Below, in pieces: positions 7,540 to 14,303 of a DNA stretch of 14,303 nt (its first letter is position 1; each line of letters starts with the position of its first letter). This stretch comes from JBFFSQ01 sp041572275. GTDB taxonomy: Bacteria > Pseudomonadota > Gammaproteobacteria > SZUA-229. A program made the translations under genes and the position numbers. The stretch covers positions 1 to 14,303 of the forward strand of contig JBFFSQ010000062.1 in assembly GCA_041572275.1 (NCBI GenBank), given 5' to 3'. Below the pieces are notes generated by a model. It was given only the letters and a program-made list of their open reading frames with translations, had not been told where the DNA came from and ran no database searches.

Positions 7540-10416
7540 TCAGTGTTTGTGTAAACGCCCTGCAAACCAGTGTTCAAGTATGTCTTCCAGTTGCTTGATG
7601 GCAAAGGGCTTACTTAGAAAACCATCCATACCAGAAGCCAGACAGGCTGCTTCATCTTCAATGGTGGCATCACCGGTAACTGCGATAATAGGCGTCGGCT
7701 CTAGTGAACTTTCATCTTCATACAGACGAATCATACGAGTGGTTTCAAAACCATCCATATCTGGCATATGACAATCCATGAGTAACATCTCATACTGATT
7801 ACTCTTCACTTTCTCTAACGCCTCCTGGCCAGAAGCTGCAGTATCAATTACACAGTTGTACATACCGAGCATATCCATCAGCAACTCTCTCATTAATTCA
7901 TTGTCATCAACGATCAAGAGTTTAAGATCTTCCGTAGACTTTAGATCGGGCCTGGGATCTGCCGGCGGTGAATAGTCGCTATATGATTCCTGTTCATTTT
8001 CTTCCGCCGGTAACAGATTTTCCAGAACCTGCTTCAGTCGATCAATTTTAAATGGTTTACTCAAATAATCATCCATACCTGATGCTAGACACTTCTCCCT
8101 GTCACCGACCAATGCATTAGCTGTTAATGCAACGATTGGAGTATGCTTGGATGAGTGTTGTTCATGATTACGGATTAGTCGTGTTACCTCATAACCATCC
8201 ATCACTGGCATATTACAATCCATTAAAATAAGGTCATAAGTTGCGTGTTCCAGCTGCGCAAGAGCTTCCTGGCCATTGGATGCTATCTCCGCACGATATC
8301 CCAACTGAGTCAGTGTATTGAGAATTACTTCCTGATTGATTGTATTGTCTTCAACCAGAAGAATTCTGGCCGAGTGCTGTTTACCGGGTGATGGCTGAGT
8401 GACTAGCACATTCTGTAGTGTATTCTTTTGTAGAATATTTAATAACTGTTCCAACAACTGATTCTGTAAGACTGGTCGATACAATGATGTCGTCTGTTTC
8501 CACATTAGTTCAACAGGTACAGATGTTTCTGTTTCTGAGGTAATCAATAACAATGGAGGTAAATCGTCATGTCCATGATCGCGACAGTACTCAGCTAGTT
8601 GCCGCACATCAAATGATATTGAAGACTGATCAAATACTACTACCTCATAAAAACGTTTGGATGAATCATTACAAACCAGCTCATTACTCGCCTGATCCAG
8701 ATCATCTACCACCGTAATCTGCAACTCCCACTGTTCAAGCTGTTGCTGCAGCATATGTTCATCCTGGTCACCACTGATGAGCAATACCTGCACGTCTTTT
8801 ATGGCAAGCGCTTTGTCATGTACATCCATATCCAGTTTTTGAGAACGAGGTAATCGTAAATTAAAACTAAAGCTTGATCCTTCGCCTTTCACACTGGCCA
8901 GTGCAATACTACTCCCCATTAGCTTGAGAATCCTCCTGCTAATAGCTAATCCCAAACCAGTTCCGCCATAATTACGAGTGGTAGTTCCATCAGCCTGCTG
9001 AAATGCATCAAACACATGTTCCTGTAACTCAGGCTCAATACCGATACCGGTATCACTTACCTCAAAATTCAACCAGAGTTGATCACTGGTTTGTCCGGTC
9101 ACATACAGACACAATTTTATTTCGCCAACATTGGTGAATTTGATTGCATTCCCAAGTAGATTAATAAGCACCTGGCGTATGCGAATCGGATCACCGCACA
9201 CATTCAGACTCTGGCATTCAGGCAGTTGCAAAGTAAACTGTAGTCCTTTTGCGGTTGCTTTAGGAGCCAGTAAACTAAATACGCCTTGTAAAACTTCACC
9301 CACATTAAAGTCAATATTCTCCAGTTCTAAAAAGCCTTCTTCTATTTTGGAAAAATCCAGTATCTCGTTAATAAGACCCAACAGTATTTGACCAGAGTTT
9401 TGTACCGCTTCCGCAAAATGTTGTTGTTTTGGGTCTAATGGTGTTTCCAGCAACAGATCAATCATGCCCAGAACACCGTTCATGGGTGTTCGAATTTCAT
9501 GACTCATGGTAGCCAAAAATTCAGACTTGGCACGATTAGCCGCTTCAGCTGCATGCATCGCTTTTTCCAGATCACTTGTTCGCTCTTCGACACGTTGTTC
9601 CAGACCCTGCCAATGTTTGGTTACTTCATTTTTATACTCCTGCAAGCGATTCAACATTTGATTGAAACTTTGTGCCAAATCACTCAGTTCATCTCGTGTA
9701 TCAACCTGTATATGCTCAGTGAACCGACCTTCTCCAACGGCACGTGTACCCTGTACCAAAGATGCCAGAGGCGCAGTAATGCGCCGGCTCAACAATACTG
9801 ACAAACCAATACCTAACAAAGCAACAAGCGACGTGATAACAGTTATCAACAAAATGGCATTACGGGCCTCATCTCGCATTCGAGCCTCAGAAAAAATCAA
9901 GCGAACATAGCCAATGGTTTCTATACGCCATGAAGTGTCGATTTTATTGATAACAAAATCATCGACATCCTCAGACTCCTGACTCGTGATAGGATGTATA
10001 AAATCAATGAAATATTGATTTACGTCTTCATTCCTATCAGTAAAGGAACTCCAAAACAAATCCTGCTGTTTTTCAATATTCGGTGGAAAATCAGGAATAT
10101 AAATATTCGACAACAAGGACTTTTCATAAATGATATTTTCAGAAAAATCATACACCGCAATGTATACAACATCCTGATCAACAAAGTGTGAAAGTTCTGT
10201 GTTAAGTACACTAGCATCCTGAGCATAAGCTCCAAAGACACTCTGCTCTGCTGCAATACCCGAAATTATTTCACCATGATGAATCAAATTCTGACGACTC
10301 TGATCAATTTGATATCGCGCCAGAAACAGAGCAATAAATACAGCCGTTAATACAATCAAGCTTGTCGCAAGTAAATTGATTTTAGTTGTCAGACTCAGGT
10401 ATCGTGGCATATTCAT
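7540..10416 (-). CDS. Membrane-bound hybrid histidine kinase with three receiver-like domains
   Basis: Sensor kinase of 958 residues. The order is TM1 (about 13-33), a periplasmic sensor region of about 150 residues (34-186, perhaps Cache/CHASE8-like), TM2 (about 187-209), HAMP (about 211-263) and a coiled coil (265-298). HisKA follows with SHEIRTPMN (phosphorylated H306), then HATPase_c with N box NLLGNAIKF (N423), G1 DTGIGI (D455) and G2 GGTGLGLAIS. Next comes a degenerate receiver-like segment (about 541-660) and two intact receivers: REC1 (684-799; E689, D690, phospho-acceptor D733, T765, K787) and REC2 (832-948; D837, D838, phospho-acceptor D881, T914, K936). There is no HPt domain, so the signal must leave through another protein. 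ATG 10416 has AGGT about 7 nt upstream, overlapping the TAA of the binding-protein gene (5-nt gap), which implies coupling. Ligand and output are unknown. Confidence 0.93.
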   Translation of the reverse strand: MNMPRYLSLTTKINLLATSLIVLTAVFIALFLARYQIDQSRQNLIHHGEIISGIAAEQSVFGAYAQDASVLNTELSHFVDQDVVYIAVYDFSENIIYEKSLLSNIYIPDFPPNIEKQQDLFWSSFTDRNEDVNQYFIDFIHPITSQESEDVDDFVINKIDTSWRIETIGYVRLIFSEARMRDEARNAILLITVITSLVALLGIGLSVLLSRRITAPLASLVQGTRAVGEGRFTEHIQVDTRDELSDLAQSFNQMLNRLQEYKNEVTKHWQGLEQRVEERTSDLEKAMHAAEAANRAKSEFLATMSHEIRTPMNGVLGMIDLLLETPLDPKQQHFAEAVQNSGQILLGLINEILDFSKIEEGFLELENIDFNVGEVLQGVFSLLAPKATAKGLQFTLQLPECQSLNVCGDPIRIRQVLINLLGNAIKFTNVGEIKLCLYVTGQTSDQLWLNFEVSDTGIGIEPELQEHVFDAFQQADGTTTRNYGGTGLGLAISRRILKLMGSSIALASVKGEGSSFSFNLRLPRSQKLDMDVHDKALAIKDVQVLLISGDQDEHMLQQQLEQWELQITVVDDLDQASNELVCNDSSKRFYEVVVFDQSSISFDVRQLAEYCRDHGHDDLPPLLLITSETETSVPVELMWKQTTSLYRPVLQNQLLEQLLNILQKNTLQNVLVTQPSPGKQHSARILLVEDNTINQEVILNTLTQLGYRAEIASNGQEALAQLEHATYDLILMDCNMPVMDGYEVTRLIRNHEQHSSKHTPIVALTANALVGDREKCLASGMDDYLSKPFKIDRLKQVLENLLPAEENEQESYSDYSPPADPRPDLKSTEDLKLLIVDDNELMRELLMDMLGMYNCVIDTAASGQEALEKVKSNQYEMLLMDCHMPDMDGFETTRMIRLYEDESSLEPTPIIAVTGDATIEDEAACLASGMDGFLSKPFAIKQLEDILEHWFAGRLHKH

Positions 10417-10421
10417 ATCAT

Positions 10422-11366
10422 TTACCTGAAGACGGTACTGGCTTGTTCCACCAGTTCTGGTTCAATATCCAGGAACAAATGCCTGGCCGTTTTTAGGTTA
10501 ATAATCAAATCCAGCTGCTCTGGATATACATAGCGGTTATCATTCTGGCTCTTGCCCTGTAGTATCTGATAGGCCTGTTCTGCACACTGTTTGCCCACAG
10601 CACTATAATTCGCTTCTAACGCATAAAGCGCACCGGCTTTAACCCAGGTCCGTGACAAGCCCACCAGAGGTATTCGATTACGAAATGCTGTGAGCATAAT
10701 TGTCTTTGAGGTTTTTGAGGAATATACTTTCTTATCAGGAATCGCAAGCAACACATCTGCTTTACGCGAAATGCTTTCCAAAGCCATAGTCAGTCTTGAT
10801 GGATGATCAATTTCCACGGCAACAATCTCAAGATTAACTCGTTCAGCTTCACGTTTCGCCTGTTCTATCCACAAAGCATTCTCCTCTGGATCATAAAGCA
10901 CAGCTATTCTGCGCGCATCCGGTAACAAACGTTTAAGCCAGGCTAATTGCTGTGCAACTGGAATTTTTAAAATAACACCACTAACATGTTCACGCTGAGA
11001 AAATATTTTTTCTGAGAGCACCATAGCTATAACGACCGGTGTATTCACATTATTCTCTAGCACTAGACGAGTTGCCTGTGTCCCTAGTGAGAAAATAATA
11101 TCTGACCTAGAGATCAATTCTTTCTGCAACCAAATCTTGTCAGATTCATTAACATGAAATGAAACCTGTTCAATCAACACCTCTGAATTTAGTTGCTTCA
11201 TATAATCATTAAATGATGATATGACCTGCTGATAACGTTCCGTTTCATGACTTGAGATAACACTAATATCACTGGCATTCACAATTACTGGCTGCAAAAC
11301 AAACAATGCGACCACCCGAAGCAGATGGCGAAGATCAATCTTTATTCTATTGATTAGCCACATCAT
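10422..11366 (-). CDS. Periplasmic substrate-binding protein, ABC_sub_bind family
   Basis: Secreted binding protein of 314 residues. The N terminus has basic residues, a hydrophobic core (about 15-28) and a likely signal-peptidase cut after VNA (residue 31). There is no lipobox Cys, so it should be free in the periplasm. The rest fits the two-lobe ABC_sub_bind fold (PF04392). Lobe I holds DIIFSLGTQATRLV and TPVVIAMV. Lobe II holds RRIAVLYDPEENA and ADVLLAIPDKKVY. The family motif IPLVGLSRTWVKAGALYALEANYSAVGKQ, ending in a QAYQILQGK helix, follows at about 232-272. Members usually work with ABC permease and ATPase genes, and none is here. It sits 11 nt after the TonB receptor gene and 5 nt before the kinase gene. 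My inference is that it presents a ligand to the kinase sensor domain rather than feeding an importer. Two ATG codons (11366, 11363) are possible and the Shine-Dalgarno is weak. The ligand is not predictable. Confidence 0.85.
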   Translation of the reverse strand: MMWLINRIKIDLRHLLRVVALFVLQPVIVNASDISVISSHETERYQQVISSFNDYMKQLNSEVLIEQVSFHVNESDKIWLQKELISRSDIIFSLGTQATRLVLENNVNTPVVIAMVLSEKIFSQREHVSGVILKIPVAQQLAWLKRLLPDARRIAVLYDPEENALWIEQAKREAERVNLEIVAVEIDHPSRLTMALESISRKADVLLAIPDKKVYSSKTSKTIMLTAFRNRIPLVGLSRTWVKAGALYALEANYSAVGKQCAEQAYQILQGKSQNDNRYVYPEQLDLIINLKTARHLFLDIEPELVEQASTVFR

Positions 11367-11377
11367 AGAAGTCTGCT

Positions 11378-13402
11378 TTAAAAACGATAATCCAGCTTTA
11401 GCCGGTAGAGACGTCCATCCTGTTCAATAGCATCCTGTAAATGTTCTTCAGAACCAGGAAAAGCATACCGTTCATCCAACAAGTTATAAATACTAGCTGA
11501 TAATGTCAGTCCTTTAGCCCATTCATAGAGACTCAGAGTAAAATTAGCCAGAAAAAAACTATCAGTTTCATTTCCAGCAATAGTCTTCCGGCTATCCTGA
11601 TACTGAAAATCCATAGCAGCAGTCAGCTGCTTGTCAAAAAAATATTGACTGAGATTAAGCTTCACCAACTTCTGAGGAGAATTTACCAACAATTCTCCAG
11701 TTGTATAATCTTCTGTTCGCTGTGAAGAGACAGAAAAGCTAACATAAAAATCATTCCTGAACTGACTGTTTATTTCTATATCCACACCATTAGTTATAGC
11801 TCTGCTACTATTATCAAAGATGAAAAAATCATCTGCCGTATCGGGAACATTATCCGGACCGGGATCAGTTTGTAGCGCTATCAAATCTTTAATGTGGTTA
11901 TGATAAACAGAAGCAATCCAGCGCAAACGGGAATTAACTGTCTGCTCATAAACCAGCTCCATCGTTTCAATAGTTTCCTGTTCCAGATTCAGACTAGCCA
12001 TCCATGTACTGCCATCATTATAGAAAAGCTCATACACGTTAGGTGCTCGAAACGCTGTTCCATAAATCAGTTTTGCAGTACTGGTATTTGATGGATGGTA
12101 TAAAACAGCCAGACGTGGACTCGTTAAATTGTCCCCATTATCAAACTTGTCATGGCGAAAACCCAGATGAATACCCCACTGCTTGTTTAAGCTGTACTCA
12201 TCCTGTAAATAGATACCCCAACGCTGACTATTATTGTGATTGTCCAGATAGATACCATAAATATCATAATTGCTCTGATCCTGTCGTGTGTTTTTCTGAT
12301 ACTCCATACCAACTATCAATTTATGATTATTGAATACGCGGACCCACTGACCATCCCCCCCCCACCAGTAGCCATAGGCCTCATCAGTATTCACTACAAT
12401 GTCTGGAGTGATAATATCACCATAGTCCAGGACATAATCTCCATAATAGATATAACGGTCGTAAAATAGTCGGCCTACAAAATCTCCTGACTGTTCCGTA
12501 CTTAGGTGATATTTCACATCAATATAATCGTGACTATCTTCGGTAAAATTGCGTGGATCATTAAATACGGTATCAAACGCACCTGTGGGTATTTTCTTGT
12601 TACGCTCGTTCATTGCCGTAGTAATAGTCCAGTCACCAATGGAATATTTAGCAAACAGGCTATCGGCCTTCTCATCATCGACATTTTCGGCAATACCATT
12701 GTTAGTAGCCGGGTCATCATATTCAACATAATACAATAAGGTTTGACCATCACTTCTGTATGTACTACCTGACAACACTATTTCTGCACCATTACTAAAA
12801 CGCTCACCGTAACTTAGTCGTAGAGAATGTGTACCCAGGTCGCCTGCAGATACCGAGATTACTGGACCACTTAAATCACGCCCTTTTTGAGTTATAACAT
12901 TAATGACAGCAAAAAAAGCACTGGTACCATAAAGTGATGAACTCGGTCCACGAACCACTTCAACACGATCGATCAGATCGAGATCAAGCAAAAAACCAAG
13001 ATCAATATACAGGCCATCATAAACATTATCATTTACGCGATGTCCGTCGATAAGCATTAAGACACGGGAGTTATAATCACCTGGAATCCCAAAACCGCGC
13101 ACGTCAATATAACTATAATTGCGATCATAATTAATGTAGAAGCCAGGCAAACTATTGAGGACATCAGCCATCGTGCGATAGCCGAATTTTTGAATTTCAC
13201 GGGCAGTGATGATGCTTACCCAGGAAGGGGCTTCTGTCAGTTTCTGATCATATTTGGAAGCTGAATACACCGATGGTATATCCTGGAACAACAACGATTC
13301 CTCATCATCAAATACGAAATTCTGTGCCAATATGGGTGAAGTAAATGAAATAACAACAAGATAAAGACATGAACAAGATAAACAAAACTTGCGCACAGAC
13401 AT
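11378..13402 (-). CDS. TonB-dependent outer-membrane receptor
   Basis: Outer-membrane active transporter or receptor of 674 residues. It has a signal peptide (1-26, cut after ILA), then a plug domain (about 53-172: TEAPSWVSIITAREIQKFGYRTMADVLNSLPGFY, VRGFGIPGDYNSRVLMLIDGHRVNDNVYD, DRVEVVRGPSSSLYGTSAFFAVINVI). A 22-strand-type barrel rich in aromatic and polar residues follows, ending in the C-terminal aromatic signature YRF. I see no textbook TonB box; the segment around DIPSVYSASK (41-50) may serve. AAGGAG lies only 2 nt before ATG 13402 but 8 nt before an in-frame GTG (codon 3), so translation may begin there. A run of nine G in the coding strand (12355-12363) sits at residues 347-350. It is the first gene of the unit with the binding protein and hybrid kinase, which suggests ligand capture linked to signalling. 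The substrate (siderophore, cobalamin, other) cannot be told from sequence. Confidence 0.92.
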   Translation of the reverse strand: MSVRKFCLSCSCLYLVVISFTSPILAQNFVFDDEESLLFQDIPSVYSASKYDQKLTEAPSWVSIITAREIQKFGYRTMADVLNSLPGFYINYDRNYSYIDVRGFGIPGDYNSRVLMLIDGHRVNDNVYDGLYIDLGFLLDLDLIDRVEVVRGPSSSLYGTSAFFAVINVITQKGRDLSGPVISVSAGDLGTHSLRLSYGERFSNGAEIVLSGSTYRSDGQTLLYYVEYDDPATNNGIAENVDDEKADSLFAKYSIGDWTITTAMNERNKKIPTGAFDTVFNDPRNFTEDSHDYIDVKYHLSTEQSGDFVGRLFYDRYIYYGDYVLDYGDIITPDIVVNTDEAYGYWWGGDGQWVRVFNNHKLIVGMEYQKNTRQDQSNYDIYGIYLDNHNNSQRWGIYLQDEYSLNKQWGIHLGFRHDKFDNGDNLTSPRLAVLYHPSNTSTAKLIYGTAFRAPNVYELFYNDGSTWMASLNLEQETIETMELVYEQTVNSRLRWIASVYHNHIKDLIALQTDPGPDNVPDTADDFFIFDNSSRAITNGVDIEINSQFRNDFYVSFSVSSQRTEDYTTGELLVNSPQKLVKLNLSQYFFDKQLTAAMDFQYQDSRKTIAGNETDSFFLANFTLSLYEWAKGLTLSASIYNLLDERYAFPGSEEHLQDAIEQDGRLYRLKLDYRF
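12355..12363 (-). repeat. Homopolymeric G9 tract inside the TonB receptor gene
   Basis: Nine consecutive C on the + strand, which is G9 in the coding strand, span the codons TGG GGG GGG GAT (residues 347-350). Reading through by hand, loss of one G gives a TGA 12 codons after the tract, and gain of one G gives a TAA 9 codons on. Slippage would therefore switch off the full-length receptor. Runs of this length are classic slipped-strand sites in other bacteria. Confidence 0.9.
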
Positions 13403-13420
13403 ATCTCCTTATTAACATTT

Positions 13421-13439
13421 AATAATGATATACAAGAGT
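13421..13439. promoter_or_regulatory. Fur-like box and weak promoter upstream of the TonB receptor
   Basis: AATAATGATATACAAGAGT matches the 19-bp Fur consensus GATAATGATAATCATTATC at 12 positions, nine of them consecutive. It lies 19-37 bp before ATG 13402. It falls between the boxes of a weak - strand promoter candidate, TAGACT (13442-13447) and TATTAA (13419-13424), spaced 17 bp. This gap (13403-13507) is also AT-rich, so chance similarity is possible. No terminator for the upstream ABC gene is visible in it. Confidence 0.3.
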
Positions 13440-13507
13440 CTAGTCTATTTTTCCTAATTTACTGACATAATGCCCTGTTTGGCCACATGCAAAAATAACC
13501 CAGCCGA

Positions 13508-14303
13508 TCATTGCATCTGTTGCTGTTCTTCCTGTTGAATTCGCCATAGATCTGCGTATACACCACCATGACTTAGTAACTGTTGATGATTTCCCTGCTC
13601 GACAATCTGGCCGTCATGCATCACTAAGATCTGATCTGCATCGATAATTGTCGATAACCGATGGGCAATCACCAGGGTGGTGTGCTCCACAGCCACATCT
13701 TTTAATGACTGTAAAATGACCTGTTCTGAATGAGAATCCAGTGATGAAGTGGCTTCATCGAAAACCAGTATACGTGGGTTCTTCAAAATCACACGGGCAA
13801 TAGCCACGCGTTGTTTTTCGCCACCAGACAGCTTCAGCCCACGTTCACCGACCACGGTTTGATAACCTGAAGGCAGGCTTGCAATAAAATCATGAATATT
13901 CGCCAATTGTGCAGCCTGTATGACTTCGGCCTCTGTCGCCCCTGGTCGCGCATACTGGATATTGTGATAAATACTATCGTTAAACAGTACTGTATCCTGG
14001 GGGACGATTCCAATGGCCTCACGCAGGCTTACCTGTGATACGGCTGTCACATCCTGTCCATCGATGCTGATACTACCACTGTCCACTTCATAAAAGCGAA
14101 ACAGCAATCGAGCTAATGTCGATTTACCCGCACCGGATGGCCCGACAACCGCCAGTTTTTTTCCGCTAGGAATATCAAAACTGATATCTTTCAAGATTTG
14201 TCGCTCAGGATTGTATGAAAAATTCACATGATCGAATTTCACCCAGGCCTCACTGACCTGCAGCTCACTGGCATCACTTCTGTCCTGAATCTCCGGTGAC
14301 TTG
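13508..14303 (-). CDS. ABC exporter, C-terminal nucleotide-binding domain (Atm1/HMT1-like; 5' end outside window)
   Basis: The frame is open through the right edge, so the GTG at 14242 is internal and 264 residues are visible. They form a complete ABC ATPase: Walker A GPSGAGKST (about 54-62), Q-loop PQDTVLFNDSIYHNI (Q102), signature LSGGEKQRVAIAR (from 158), Walker B ILVFDEATSSLDS (178 on) with the catalytic Glu, and the H-loop His in VIAHRLST (H214). The linker before it and the phrase VPQDTVLFNDSIYHNI..ARPGA with HDFIASLPSGYQTVVGERGLKLSGGEKQRVAIAR fit half-size exporters of the ABCB7/Atm1/HMT1 branch, whose six membrane helices would be encoded upstream of this window. MsbA-like lipid exporters are the main alternative. 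The C-terminal tail is Gln/Glu-rich (QQEEQQQMQ). It lies 105 bp before the receptor gene on the same strand, and functional linkage to it is uncertain. Confidence 0.88.
   Translation of the reverse strand, partial: KSPEIQDRSDASELQVSEAWVKFDHVNFSYNPERQILKDISFDIPSGKKLAVVGPSGAGKSTLARLLFRFYEVDSGSISIDGQDVTAVSQVSLREAIGIVPQDTVLFNDSIYHNIQYARPGATEAEVIQAAQLANIHDFIASLPSGYQTVVGERGLKLSGGEKQRVAIARVILKNPRILVFDEATSSLDSHSEQVILQSLKDVAVEHTTLVIAHRLSTIIDADQILVMHDGQIVEQGNHQQLLSHGGVYADLWRIQQEEQQQMQ

Noticed and set aside
10422..11366. Calling the binding protein part of an ABC importer with the ABC gene at 13508-14303
   Set aside because: That ABC gene belongs to the fused exporter type (Atm1/HMT1-like), is separated by the receptor gene, and would not pair with a periplasmic binding protein.

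Overview
The window looks like chromosomal DNA of a Gram-negative gammaproteobacterium of moderate G+C. The evidence is a TolC/RND efflux set, a TonB-dependent outer-membrane receptor, a BarA-style hybrid histidine kinase, and members of the mainly proteobacterial families DUF1631 and DUF2452. I cannot name the genus from sequence alone. There is no sign of phage, insertion sequence, CRISPR array, tRNA or rRNA. Gene density is high and all gaps are short.

Layout. (1) Positions 1-1439, + strand: the 3' part of a DUF1631 gene, followed by a strong hairpin (1471-1511) in the gap between converging genes. (2) Positions 7336 down to 1532, - strand: a compact drug-efflux-type operon in the order TetR/AcrR repressor, TolC-family outer-membrane protein, RND permease, DUF2452 protein. 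A sigma70-like promoter lies upstream of the repressor with two related operator-like sequences around it. No membrane-fusion (periplasmic adaptor) gene is present, although the outer-membrane and RND genes overlap by 4 nt. (3) Positions 13402 down to 7540, - strand: a tightly spaced three-gene unit of TonB-dependent receptor, ABC_sub_bind-type periplasmic binding protein and hybrid histidine kinase. The gaps are 11 and 5 nt, and a Fur-like box lies upstream. (4) Positions 14303 down to 13508, - strand: the C-terminal ATPase part of an Atm1/HMT1-like ABC exporter, cut by the window edge.

How the genes may work together. The efflux operon looks self-regulated by its TetR protein. Its pump either borrows an adaptor from elsewhere or is atypical. 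The receptor/binding-protein/kinase unit looks like a sensory chain from the outer membrane through the periplasm to a cytoplasmic phosphorelay. The binding protein has no ABC permease or ATPase beside it, and the kinase has no HPt or separate response regulator beside it, so the output must lie elsewhere in the genome. The receptor gene contains a run of nine G in its coding strand. Gain or loss of one G there would lead to a stop codon within about a dozen codons, so the receptor could be phase-variable.
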